From the NCBI RefSeq assembly GCF_016518545.1, contig NZ_JACVTO010000002.1, positions 248,001-312,000 of the forward strand: 64,000 nucleotides of DNA, read 5' to 3'. The position numbers were made by a program, and so were the translations under genes. The notes under the pieces are model-generated. The model did no database searches. It was not told the origin of the DNA and saw only the letters and a list, made by a program, of their open reading frames with translations. Shown here piece by piece: positions 39,298 through 47,070 of the stretch; position 1 is the first letter of the stretch, and the number at the start of each line of letters is the position of its first letter. Source of the stretch: Pseudomonas sp. S30. Its GTDB lineage: Bacteria; Pseudomonadota; Gammaproteobacteria; Pseudomonadales; Pseudomonadaceae.

Positions 39298-40788
39298 ATG
39301 GTTGCTGGATTGCTCGAGCGTCTTGGCGTCGCCGCTGCCGACTACACCCAGGGTGAGCACCCTGTGCACACGCCGATCGATGGCAGCCGGATCGCGTCGG
39401 TGAAGCTGCTCGACCACGCCCGCACCACGGCCTGCATCGATCAGGCCCAGCACGCCTTCCAGAGCTGGCGCAACGTCCCGGCGCCGCGTCGCGGAGAGCT
39501 GGTGCGCCTGTTCGGCGAGGTGTTGCGGGCGCACAAGGCCGAGCTGGGGGAGCTGGTCAGCATCGAGGCGGGCAAGATCACCCAGGAGGGGCTGGGCGAG
39601 GTCCAGGAAATGATCGACATCTGCGACTTCGCCGTCGGCCTGTCACGGCAACTGTACGGGCTGACCATCGCCTCCGAGCGGCCTGGGCACCACATGCGCG
39701 AGTCCTGGCATCCGCTGGGGGTGGTGGGGGTGATCAGTGCCTTCAACTTCCCGGTCGCGGTCTGGGCGTGGAACACCACACTGGCGCTGGTGGCCGGCAA
39801 TGCGGTGGTGTGGAAACCGTCGGAAAAGACGCCGCTCACCGCGCTGGCTTGCCAGGCCCTGCTGACCAAGGCGCTGGCTTCCTTCGGCGACGCGCCCCAG
39901 GGGCTGAGCCAACTGGTGATCGGGGCCCGTGAAGCCGGTGAGGCGCTGGTCGAGGATCCGCGCGTCGCGCTGATCAGCGCCACTGGCAGCACGCGCATGG
40001 GCCGTGAGGTGGCACCGAAAGTGGCGGCGCGTTTCGGTCGCTGCATCCTCGAACTGGGTGGCAACAACGCCATGATCCTGGCGCCCAGCGCCGATCTCGA
40101 CCTGGCCGTGCGCGGCATCCTGTTCTCGGCCGTGGGTACGGCGGGGCAGCGCTGTACCACCCTGCGCCGACTCATCGTGCACCGCTCGATCAAGGACGAG
40201 GTGGTCACCCGCCTGAAGGCCGCCTACGCCAAGGTGCGCATCGGCGATCCACGCCAGGACAATCTGGTCGGCCCGCTGATCGACCGGCAGTCGTTCGATG
40301 CCATGCAGGGCGCCCTGGCCAAGGCCCGCGACGAGGGTGGCACGGTATTCGGCGGCGAGCGCCAACTGGCGGCGCAGTACCCGAACGCCTATTACGTGGC
40401 ACCGGCGATCGTCGAGATGCCCGGGCAGAGCGACGTGGTACGCCACGAAACCTTCGCGCCCATTCTCTACGTGTTGGCTTACGACGATTTCGACCAGGCC
40501 CTGGAATTGAACAACGAGGTGCCGCAAGGCCTGTCGTCGTGCATCTTCACCACCGACCTGCGCGAGGCCGAGCGCTTCCAGGGCGCGGCGGGCAGCGACT
40601 GCGGCATCGCCAACGTCAACATCGGCACCAGCGGGGCTGAAATCGGTGGTGCCTTCGGCGGCGAGAAGGAAACCGGCGGCGGTCGCGAGTCCGGCTCCGA
40701 TGCCTGGAAAGGCTACATGCGGCGCCAGACCAACACCGTCAATTACTCGACGCAATTGCCGTTGGCGCAGGGCATCGTGTTCGACTGA
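39298..40788 (+). CDS. amaB: L-piperidine-6-carboxylate / alpha-aminoadipic semialdehyde dehydrogenase
   Basis: A 496-residue aldehyde dehydrogenase of the ALDH7 (antiquitin) type. Visible are SAFNFPVAVWAWNT, the catalytic Glu252 in LELGGNNAMI and Cys286 in GTAGQRCTTLRRL, plus the NIGTSGAEIGGAFGGEKETG segment typical of this subgroup. It turns piperidine-6-carboxylate (in equilibrium with aminoadipate semialdehyde) into 2-aminoadipate in lysine breakdown. The amaA oxidase follows after 70 bp and makes its substrate. GGAGAA lies before the ATG at 39298. The open frame continues far upstream antisense to the LysR gene, which is not coding. Confidence 0.93.
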   Translation: MVAGLLERLGVAAADYTQGEHPVHTPIDGSRIASVKLLDHARTTACIDQAQHAFQSWRNVPAPRRGELVRLFGEVLRAHKAELGELVSIEAGKITQEGLGEVQEMIDICDFAVGLSRQLYGLTIASERPGHHMRESWHPLGVVGVISAFNFPVAVWAWNTTLALVAGNAVVWKPSEKTPLTALACQALLTKALASFGDAPQGLSQLVIGAREAGEALVEDPRVALISATGSTRMGREVAPKVAARFGRCILELGGNNAMILAPSADLDLAVRGILFSAVGTAGQRCTTLRRLIVHRSIKDEVVTRLKAAYAKVRIGDPRQDNLVGPLIDRQSFDAMQGALAKARDEGGTVFGGERQLAAQYPNAYYVAPAIVEMPGQSDVVRHETFAPILYVLAYDDFDQALELNNEVPQGLSSCIFTTDLREAERFQGAAGSDCGIANVNIGTSGAEIGGAFGGEKETGGGRESGSDAWKGYMRRQTNTVNYSTQLPLAQGIVFD

Positions 40789-40858
40789 CACCCGCCGCGA
40801 CGCACTGCGTCGACGATCAGGGCTGCGACGACAAAAACAACAAGGCAGGAGCCGGGCG

Positions 40859-42145
40859 ATGTCCGATCTGCGTCATGCGTGTCTGTGGGAAACGATCACT
40901 GCGCCAAGTGTCAGCGTGCGCACGCTGGCTGAGCCGTGTCAGGCGGATGTGTGCGTGATCGGTGGGGGCATCACTGGCCTGGTGACGGCCGTGCATCTGC
41001 TCGAACAGGGGCGGTCGGTGGTGGTGCTGGAGGCCCGTGAAGTCGGGCATGGTGGCTCCGGGCGTAACGTCGGGCTGGTCAATGCCGGTACCTGGATCCG
41101 CCCGGACGACGTCGAGGCCGCCCTCGGTGCCGAGCAGGGCGGGCGCCTGAACCAGGTGCTCGGCCAGGCGCCTGCCGAGGTCTTCGCGCTGATCCAGCGC
41201 CTGGGCATCGACTGCCAGGCCCGGCATCACGGCACGCTGCACATGGCACACAATGCCGCCGGTATCGCCGACCTGCAGGCGCGACAGGCCCAGTGGCAGC
41301 GCCGCGGCGCCGATGTCGAGCTGCTGACCGGCGCTGCCTGCCAGGCGCACTGCGGCACCGAGCGAATCGCCGCTGCGCTGCTCGACCGCCGCGCGGGTAC
41401 GCTCAACCCCATGGCCTATACCCAGGGGCTGGCCGCAGCCGTCGTGCGCTTGGGCGGGCAGCTGTTCCAGCGCTCGCCGGTCCAGGCGCTGGCCCGTGAG
41501 GGCAATGGCTGGCGGGTGAGCACCCCGGGCGGCAGCGTACGGGCGGGGCAGGTGGTGATTTCCACCGGCGCCTACACCGAAGGCGACTGGACCACCCTGC
41601 GCAAGCAGTTCTTTCGCGGCTACTACTATCAGATCGCTTCCCGACCGCTGCACGGCGCGGTCGCCGACAGCATCCTGCCCCACGGCCAGGGTTCGTGGGA
41701 TACCCGCACAGTGCTCAGCAGCATTCGCCGCGACGACCAGGGCCGCCTGCTGCTCGGCAGCCTTGGCCGGGTCGACAACAAGCCGGCCTGGTTCGTCCGT
41801 CGCTGGGCCGACCGTATCCAGCGCCACTACTTTCCGGCGCTGGGCGAGGTGCAGTGGGAAACTCACTGGACCGGGTGCATCGACTTCACGCCTGATCACC
41901 TGATGCGGCTGTTCGAACCGGCGCCAGGGCTGGTGGCGGTGACCGGCTACAATGGACGCGGCAATACCACGGGGACCGTCATCGGTCGCGCCCTGGCCGA
42001 ATTTCTGCTCGGTGGCGACGCCGAGGGTCTGCCCATTGCGTTTTCCTCGATGAGACCCGTTCGCGCCCCTGCGTTGCGCACCCTGTTCTACGAGTCGGGC
42101 TTTTCCCTGTACCACGCCGGGCAATGCCTGCGAGTGGTTCTGTAG
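40859..42145 (+). CDS. amaA: L-pipecolate oxidase
   Basis: A 428-residue DAO-fold flavoprotein. The FAD motif ADVCVIGGGITGLVTAVHLL starts near residue 29, followed by VGHGGSGRNVGLVNAGTW. In P. putida AmaA oxidises L-pipecolate to piperideine-6-carboxylate, the substrate of AmaB directly upstream, so D-lysine reaches 2-aminoadipate. CAGGAG lies 7 nt before ATG 40859. It resembles the PuuB-type gene at 8.1 kb in fold; amaB linkage decides the assignment. The N-terminal extension from 40646 is antisense-type reading of amaB and rejected. Confidence 0.9.
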   Translation: MSDLRHACLWETITAPSVSVRTLAEPCQADVCVIGGGITGLVTAVHLLEQGRSVVVLEAREVGHGGSGRNVGLVNAGTWIRPDDVEAALGAEQGGRLNQVLGQAPAEVFALIQRLGIDCQARHHGTLHMAHNAAGIADLQARQAQWQRRGADVELLTGAACQAHCGTERIAAALLDRRAGTLNPMAYTQGLAAAVVRLGGQLFQRSPVQALAREGNGWRVSTPGGSVRAGQVVISTGAYTEGDWTTLRKQFFRGYYYQIASRPLHGAVADSILPHGQGSWDTRTVLSSIRRDDQGRLLLGSLGRVDNKPAWFVRRWADRIQRHYFPALGEVQWETHWTGCIDFTPDHLMRLFEPAPGLVAVTGYNGRGNTTGTVIGRALAEFLLGGDAEGLPIAFSSMRPVRAPALRTLFYESGFSLYHAGQCLRVVL

Positions 42146-42238
42146 GCCCTTGTGGCGCACCGAACGGCAGCGCGATGGAATGTTTGCCAGCGGTCGAACT
42201 CAAGAAACAGACACCCCCGACGTTCAGGAGAGTCTGTT

Positions 42239-43057
42239 ATGAGCACGCTGGTCACTCGCGACGGCACCGCGATCTACTACAAGGACTGGGGCACGGGCAA
42301 GCCCGTGCTGTTCAGCCACGGTTGGCCACTGGACGCCGACATGTGGGACGGTCAGATGGAGTTCCTGGCCAGCCGCGGCTATCGGGCGATCGCCTTCGAC
42401 CGGCGTGGCTTCGGGCGTTCCAGTCAACCGTGGGAAGGCTACGACTACGACACCCTCGCCGATGACCTGGCGCAGCTGATCGAGCACCTCGACCTGCACG
42501 ACGTGACCCTGGTCGGCTTTTCCATGGGCGGCGGCGACGTCACCCGCTACATCGCTCGGCACGGCAGCGCGCGCGTGGCCGGCCTGGCGCTGCTGGGCTC
42601 GGTCACCCCGCTGTTCATCAAGACCGCCGACAATCCCGATGGCGTCGACAAATCGGTGTTCGATGGCATTCGCGAAGGCCTGCGCGCCGACCGGCCGCAG
42701 TTTCTCATCGACTTCGCCCAGCAGTTCTACGGCATCAATCATGGCCAGAAGGTCTCCGAAGGGGTTCAGGCCCAGACCTTGAACATCGCCCTGCTGGCTT
42801 CGCTGAAAGCCACGCTGGACTGCGTGACGGCCTTCTCCGAAACCGATTTCCGTGCGGACATGGCACGCATCGACGTGCCTACCTTGATCATCCATGGCGA
42901 CGATGACCAGGTGGTGCCGTTCCAGAGCACGGGCAAGAAAGCCGCCGAAATGATCGACGGTGCACAACTGAAGGTCTATCCCGGCGCGCCCCACGGCTTT
43001 GTCGTGACCCATGCGCGACAGCTGAGCGATGACCTGCTGGCGTTCCTGTCCAGGTAA
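42239..43057 (+). CDS. Alpha/beta hydrolase, non-haem chloroperoxidase/arylesterase type
   Basis: A 272-residue alpha/beta hydrolase. The oxyanion motif is FSHGWPLDADMWDGQMEFL, the nucleophile is Ser95 in GFSMGGGD, with the acid Asp in IIHGDDDQVVPF and the histidine in GAPHGFVVTH. This matches cofactor-free perhydrolases and arylesterases of the chloroperoxidase F type. CAGGAGA precedes ATG 42239. It lies 94 bp after amaA on the same strand but there is no functional tie I can show; the true substrate is unknown. Confidence 0.85.
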   Translation: MSTLVTRDGTAIYYKDWGTGKPVLFSHGWPLDADMWDGQMEFLASRGYRAIAFDRRGFGRSSQPWEGYDYDTLADDLAQLIEHLDLHDVTLVGFSMGGGDVTRYIARHGSARVAGLALLGSVTPLFIKTADNPDGVDKSVFDGIREGLRADRPQFLIDFAQQFYGINHGQKVSEGVQAQTLNIALLASLKATLDCVTAFSETDFRADMARIDVPTLIIHGDDDQVVPFQSTGKKAAEMIDGAQLKVYPGAPHGFVVTHARQLSDDLLAFLSR

Positions 43058-43120
43058 GTCGGCCCTACCGGAAGGCGGGCCACGGGGACGACGTGCCCGT
43101 CAGACGGTATGAAATTGATT

Positions 43121-43179
43121 TAGGTTATTAACAAATAGCTTCTTATTCCTTTGAGGTTGCAAACACTTCTTCGATACTG
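43121..43179 (+). promoter_or_regulatory. AT-rich promoter region of the hydrolase gene
   Basis: TTGAGG (43151-43156) and ATACTG (43174-43179) are 17 bp apart. Immediately upstream is an AT-rich run (TAGGTTATTAACAAATAGCT then TCTTATTCC) that stands out from the GC-rich surroundings. Similar runs precede CysB- or sulfur-starvation-controlled genes in Pseudomonas, but this is inferred by look only. Confidence 0.45.
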
Positions 43180-43214
43180 GGGCCAGCTCAGACCCCGTCC
43201 AAGGAGGCGCAACC

Positions 43215-43796
43215 ATGTCCAACCCGTCCATTCGTTACCTGATCGTGCCGGGCTGGCAAGGCTCGCCAGACAATCATTGGCAAAGTCACTGGCAGCGCAG
43301 CCTGCCCAACAGCGCCCGTGTCGAGCAGCGCGACTGGTTCACGCCGCAGCGAAGCGACTGGGTACAGGCGCTGGAACAGGCCATCGCCGCCGAGCGCTCG
43401 CCGGTGATACTGATCGCCCACAGCCTGGGCTGCATCACCGTGGCGCACTGGGCTGCCCAGGCCCGTGCGACCTCGCTGCGGCGAGTGCGTGGGGCGCTGT
43501 TGGTGGCTCCAGCGGATGTCGAGCGGCCGGGCTGCGCCGAGGCACTACGCAACTTCGCCCCGATCGCCAGCCAGCCGCTGCCGTTCCCCACCCAGGTGGT
43601 GAGTTCGGACAACGACCCGGCCGTGAGCGTGCCGCGCGCGCTGGCCCTGGGCAGGGCCTGGGGAGCCGAGGTCGGGCTGCTCGGCGATGCCGGGCATATC
43701 AACGTGAAGTCGGGTCATGAGCGTTGGGAAGAGGGCTTCGCCTATCTCTACCGTCTGCAAAGTCGGGTAGACCAACACATCCTGCGTCGCGCCTGA
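43215..43796 (+). CDS. RBBP9/YdeN-family serine hydrolase
   Basis: A 193-residue small alpha/beta hydrolase of the RBBP9 (DUF_1234-like esterase) type. The N-terminus YLIVPGWQGSPDNHWQSHWQ is diagnostic, with nucleophile Ser70 in IAHSLGCITVAHW, the acid in VVSSDNDPAVS and the histidine in LGDAGHINVKSGH. Members are intracellular hydrolases of unknown natural substrate. AAGGAGGCGC precedes the ATG. The AAA+ gene follows after 60 bp on the same strand, so they probably share a transcript driven by the AT-rich promoter upstream. Confidence 0.9.
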   Translation: MSNPSIRYLIVPGWQGSPDNHWQSHWQRSLPNSARVEQRDWFTPQRSDWVQALEQAIAAERSPVILIAHSLGCITVAHWAAQARATSLRRVRGALLVAPADVERPGCAEALRNFAPIASQPLPFPTQVVSSDNDPAVSVPRALALGRAWGAEVGLLGDAGHINVKSGHERWEEGFAYLYRLQSRVDQHILRRA

Positions 43797-43856
43797 GTAC
43801 GCCTTCGCCCGTCACACCGCAAGCCCCGGTCATCTGTCCGGGGATGGGAGCTTTTC

Positions 43857-44804
43857 ATGCATCGCGATACCTATCCTGGCCAGCCGCTGCTGACCTTTCC
43901 CGAACTGGACAAGAGCCCGCTGAGCATTCGCGCCAAGGCGCTGGTGTTCGTCGACCCGCGTTCGCAACAGCTGCGCCAGGCACTGGAGCAACTGGCGACG
44001 CAGCCGCTGCCGGTGCTGATCCGGGGAGAGTCCGGCACCGGCAAGGAGTTGCTGGCCCGGCAGATTCATCGCGCCAGTGACCGAGCGGGATTATTCGTTT
44101 CGGTGAACTGTGCCGGCATCAGTCCGACGTACGCCGACGCCGAACTGTTCGGCTACAGCGCCGGCACCCAGGGCGGTACCGCCAGCAGCCGGGCCGGCTG
44201 GTTCGGCTCGGCCAACGGCGGGACGCTGTATCTGGATGAGGTCGGCGATCTGCCGCTACCGATCCAGGGCAGGTTGTTGGCGGCATTGGAGAACCGCGAG
44301 GTGACCCGGGTCGGCGCGCAGCGTCCCCACCCGGTGGACGTACGCCTGGTGGCCGCTTCGAGCATCGACCTGGCCAGGGCGGTGCGCGCCGGGCGCTTCA
44401 ACGAGCGGCTGTACCTGTATCTGCGCGAAGGCGAGTTGGCGCTGCCGGCGCTGCGCGATCGGGTCGGCGATATCCTGCCGTTGGCCGAGTACTTCGTCGG
44501 CCTCTACAGCGCCCGCCTGGAGCGGGCGGTGCCGTTGATCAGCGAGGTTGCCCAGCAGGCGCTGGAAGCCCACAGCTGGCCCGGCAATACCCGGGAGCTG
44601 GAAAACGTGATTCATTTTGCGCTGCTCATGGCCGAGGGTGATGAAATCCTGCCGCAGCATCTTGACCTGCCCGATCGCTCGCCGCTGGTTGCCCTGGAGG
44701 CTCAGCTCGTCCAGTTGGGTCGCAGCCGCCAGCCGCAGGTCCTGGCGGCGCTGCGTCAACTGTTGCACAGGCACCTGGCTGAGTTGACGCCAGGTGCGGG
44801 ATGA
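43857..44804 (+). CDS. AAA+ protein related to sigma54 activators, lacking GAFTGA and DNA-binding regions
   Basis: A 315-residue protein that is almost only the sigma54-activator ATPase domain. Walker A is G57-E-S-G-T-G-K63-E, Walker B is GGTLYLDEVGDL, and the arginine-finger region FNERLYLYLREGELALPALR is kept. At the place of the GAFTGA loop (residues 103-108) it reads G-T-Q-G-G-T, so the phenylalanine and threonine that touch sigma54 are gone. There is no receiver or GAF domain in front and no recognisable Fis-type helix-turn-helix at the C-terminus. It may be a regulator that does not use sigma54, or an inhibitor of other activators. It is sandwiched between the RBBP9 hydrolase and metQ. 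Confidence 0.85.
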   Translation: MHRDTYPGQPLLTFPELDKSPLSIRAKALVFVDPRSQQLRQALEQLATQPLPVLIRGESGTGKELLARQIHRASDRAGLFVSVNCAGISPTYADAELFGYSAGTQGGTASSRAGWFGSANGGTLYLDEVGDLPLPIQGRLLAALENREVTRVGAQRPHPVDVRLVAASSIDLARAVRAGRFNERLYLYLREGELALPALRDRVGDILPLAEYFVGLYSARLERAVPLISEVAQQALEAHSWPGNTRELENVIHFALLMAEGDEILPQHLDLPDRSPLVALEAQLVQLGRSRQPQVLAALRQLLHRHLAELTPGAG

Positions 44805-44880
44805 CAGGTACGCCGCAGCCGTCATAAGCAAATGCCATGGTGGCTTTTTATTTTCGGCATAAGCACCGAATCAAAAGATA

Positions 44881-44910
44881 TTGTTAGGGCATAAAAAATC
44901 CCGGTATCGT
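44881..44910 (+). promoter_or_regulatory. Candidate promoter of metQ
   Basis: TTGTTA (44881-44886) and TATCGT (44905-44910) are 18 bp apart, about 80 bp before the metQ start. An inverted TTCGG (44853-44857) / CCGAA (44866-44870) lies upstream, in a second AT-rich stretch like the one at 43121. Confidence 0.4.
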
Positions 44911-44989
44911 CCGCTGCACGCCGCAGCGATGCTGTGCGGCACCTGAACTCGCCACGCCTGTTGGCATGCGCTCGACAACAAGGATCACC

Positions 44990-45775
44990 ATGAAAAAGAC
45001 CCTGCTGACCACCGCGCTCGCCGCAGCGCTCTCCCTTTCCGGTCTGGTGCAGGCCGCCGAGAAGCTGGTGGTGGCCGCCACGCCCGTGCCCCATGCCGAG
45101 ATTCTCGAGCTGATCAAGCCCACCCTGGCCAAGGAAGGGGTGGACCTGGAAATCAAGGTGTTCACCGACTACGTGCAGCCCAACGTACAGGTGGATCAGA
45201 AGCGCCTGGACGCCAACTATTTCCAGACCTTGCCTTACCTGAAGAACTTCAACGAAGGCAAGGGCACGCACCTCGAGACCGTGGTCGGCGTCCACGTAGA
45301 ACCGTTTGGCGGCTATTCGAAGAAGGTCAAGAGCCTGTCCGAGCTCAAGGAAGGCTCGACGGTCGCCATCCCCAACGAGGGCAGCAATAGCGGCCGTGCC
45401 CTGCTGCTGCTGCAGAAAGCTGGGCTGATCACCCTGAAAGATCCGAGCAATGCCCTGGCGACGCCGAAGGACATTGCCCAGAACCCGAAAAAACTCAAGT
45501 TCCGCGAACTCGAGTCGGCGATGCTGCCGCGCGTGCTGGACCAGGTCGACCTGGACATGATCAACACCAACTATGCGCTCGAAGCGGGCTTGAATCCGGC
45601 CAAGGATGCCTTGGTGATCGAGGGCAGCGACTCGCCCTACGTGAACTTCCTGGTCGCCCGCCCGGACAACAAGGACAGCGATGCCATCCAGAAACTGGCC
45701 AAGGCCCTGACCAGCCCTGAAGTCAAAGCCTTCATCGAGAAGAAATACCAAGGCGCAGTGCTGCCGGCGTTCTGA
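44990..45775 (+). CDS. MetQ/NlpA-family substrate-binding protein, orphan
   Basis: A 261-residue periplasmic binding protein of the MetQ family: AEKLVVAATPVPHAEILELI at the mature start, then the FTDYVQPNVQVDQKRLDANYF and NEGSNSGRALLLLQ signatures. MetQ proteins bind D- or L-methionine for the MetNI transporter. The signal peptide ends GLVQAA without a lipobox cysteine, so it is a soluble periplasmic form. No metN or metI lies in this window, so the partner permease must be elsewhere, if there is one. ATG 44990 follows AAGGATCACC. Confidence 0.9.
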   Translation: MKKTLLTTALAAALSLSGLVQAAEKLVVAATPVPHAEILELIKPTLAKEGVDLEIKVFTDYVQPNVQVDQKRLDANYFQTLPYLKNFNEGKGTHLETVVGVHVEPFGGYSKKVKSLSELKEGSTVAIPNEGSNSGRALLLLQKAGLITLKDPSNALATPKDIAQNPKKLKFRELESAMLPRVLDQVDLDMINTNYALEAGLNPAKDALVIEGSDSPYVNFLVARPDNKDSDAIQKLAKALTSPEVKAFIEKKYQGAVLPAF

Positions 45776-45869
45776 TCGATCGCATCACGACGTGCCAGGG
45801 GCTGCGCAGCGGTCCCGCCACGACGGCAGGACCGCGCCCCGCCGCAGTGGCGCACCCCGCCGACCCGAC

Positions 45870-45968
45870 TCAATCCTGGCTGGCCAACGCCTTGTGCAAG
45901 GCCAGCAGCCACTGAAGTTGTTCGCTGAGGGCGGGCGAGTTCGGGGCGTTTACGCGAGTCGTGTCCAT
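45870..45968 (-). CDS. Possible 32-residue small protein
   Basis: MDTTRVNAPNSPALSEQLQW, then LLALHKALASQD, would form one amphipathic helix (QLQWLLALHKALA). It fills the largest gene-free gap in the window (45776-46090). There is no clear Shine-Dalgarno and the upstream frame continues antisense through the hydrolase gene, so a chance reading is quite possible. A perfect hairpin lies just upstream, at 45979-46028, which would be in its leader. Confidence 0.3.
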   Translation of the reverse strand: MDTTRVNAPNSPALSEQLQWLLALHKALASQD

Positions 45969-45978
45969 GTGTCGTAAG

Positions 45979-46028
45979 GGATCTTTCGTTCGAGAGGCTG
46001 TTTGAGCAGCCTGGACAACGAAAGATCC
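45979..46028. terminator. Perfect two-part hairpin after metQ
   Basis: GGATCTTTCGTT (45979-45990) pairs with AACGAAAGATCC (46017-46028). Inside, AGGCTG (45995-46000) pairs with CAGCCT (46007-46012) around a TTTGAG loop. It lies about 200 bp after metQ and 62 bp after the end of the converging hydrolase gene. There is no T-run on either side. Confidence 0.6.
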
Positions 46029-46090
46029 TGCCCACCTAGATGAAATTTCCTCAGAGCGGTTAGGCCAGTGCAGGCGGTGTCCCCTGCGCA

Positions 46091-46909
46091 TCAGCCATTG
46101 CGCGGCAGCCAGTCGAGCAACAGGTTGTTGACCACCTGCGGGTTCTCCAGGCTGGAGATATGCCCGGCGAAGGGAATCTGCACAGCCGGGCAACCAATGA
46201 GCTGGGCCATGTGCAGGCTTTCGCTCGGGGGGCGTGGAATGTCCTGGTCGCCACACACCACGAGGGTTCGAGCGGCGGGCAACGCGCTCAGGCGCGTCAG
46301 CCGATCGGCTCTGGAGAAGATCAGCCGCCCCAATGGGTCGAGGCTCTGGCGGATCGTGTCGGCATCGGTGGCTTCCAGCCTTGCGCGGAACTGCTCGCGC
46401 TCCTGGGGCACCGTGTCGCCCCCTGCATGGAAGAACATCGGCACCACGGCGTCCAGCAAGGGGGCCTGGAACGCGCCTGCGGCGCTGGCGGCATCCAGTA
46501 GAGCGAAATATTTCAGGCGGTTGGCCTCGGGCTCGGCGCCCAGGTAGGTGTCTATGAGCACCAGTCGATCGATCCTGTGCGGTTGCTCCAGCGCCAGCTG
46601 CGCGCCCCACATGCCGCCCACCGAAAGCCCCACCAGGTGACACCGATCGATGCCCAGTGCGTCGAGCAAGGCCAGGTGCTGGCGCGCCAGGGCGTCCATG
46701 TCGACAGTGCCGGGCGGCGGCGCGGCGCTGTCTCCGTGACCCCAGAGCTCGGGCACGATTACCCGAAAGTGTCGGGACAAGGCGTCGATCTGCGGTTGCC
46801 ACATGGCCGCCGACCACAGGTAGCTGTGGCCCAGCAGTACTGTGAAGCCGCTGCCCTGGTCGACGTAGCTCAGGCGTGCGCCGTCGATCTCGATGTAATG
46901 CTTGTGCAT
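46091..46909 (-). CDS. Alpha/beta hydrolase, enol-lactonase-like
   Basis: A 272-residue alpha/beta hydrolase. YVDQGSGFTVLLGHSYLWSA is the oxyanion-hole region, the nucleophile serine is in LVGLSVGGMWGAQLALE, the acid follows in VCGDQDIPRP and the histidine is in IPFAGHISSLE. It resembles 3-oxoadipate enol-lactonase and related C-C hydrolases, but no aromatic-degradation genes are nearby, so the substrate is open. The start at 46909 gives MHKHYIEIDGARL; the upstream ATG extension crosses a strong inverted repeat. Divergent from the acetyltransferase. Confidence 0.85.
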   Translation of the reverse strand: MHKHYIEIDGARLSYVDQGSGFTVLLGHSYLWSAAMWQPQIDALSRHFRVIVPELWGHGDSAAPPPGTVDMDALARQHLALLDALGIDRCHLVGLSVGGMWGAQLALEQPHRIDRLVLIDTYLGAEPEANRLKYFALLDAASAAGAFQAPLLDAVVPMFFHAGGDTVPQEREQFRARLEATDADTIRQSLDPLGRLIFSRADRLTRLSALPAARTLVVCGDQDIPRPPSESLHMAQLIGCPAVQIPFAGHISSLENPQVVNNLLLDWLPRNG

Positions 46910-47013
46910 GGGAAGGCTCTCTGGGGGACGTGAGTCAGACAGGCTAGCAGCCAGTGCGGCGCGTGGGGGCGATTGACTGTGATTGGGATTTTTCCTCGGG
47001 CAAATGCGGTCCG

Positions 47014-47041
47014 ATGCTCGACACCCATAGGTGTCGAGCAT
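47014..47041. promoter_or_regulatory. Perfect 12-bp inverted repeat between divergent genes
   Basis: ATGCTCGACACC (47014-47025) and GGTGTCGAGCAT (47030-47041) are perfect complements with a 4-bp spacer. A third partial half-site, GTGTCGAG, follows at 47044-47051. It lies 30 bp before the acetyltransferase start and about 105 bp from the divergent hydrolase start. It fits a dimeric repressor operator as well as an RNA hairpin. Confidence 0.6.
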
Positions 47042-47070
47042 GCGTGTCGAGGACAGACCAGGGAGTGACC

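Noticed and set aside
45870-46817. Long minus-strand frame over the enol-lactonase-like gene
   Set aside because: Frame-shifted reading of the hydrolase; only its last 32 codons lie in free sequence and are listed as a weak candidate.
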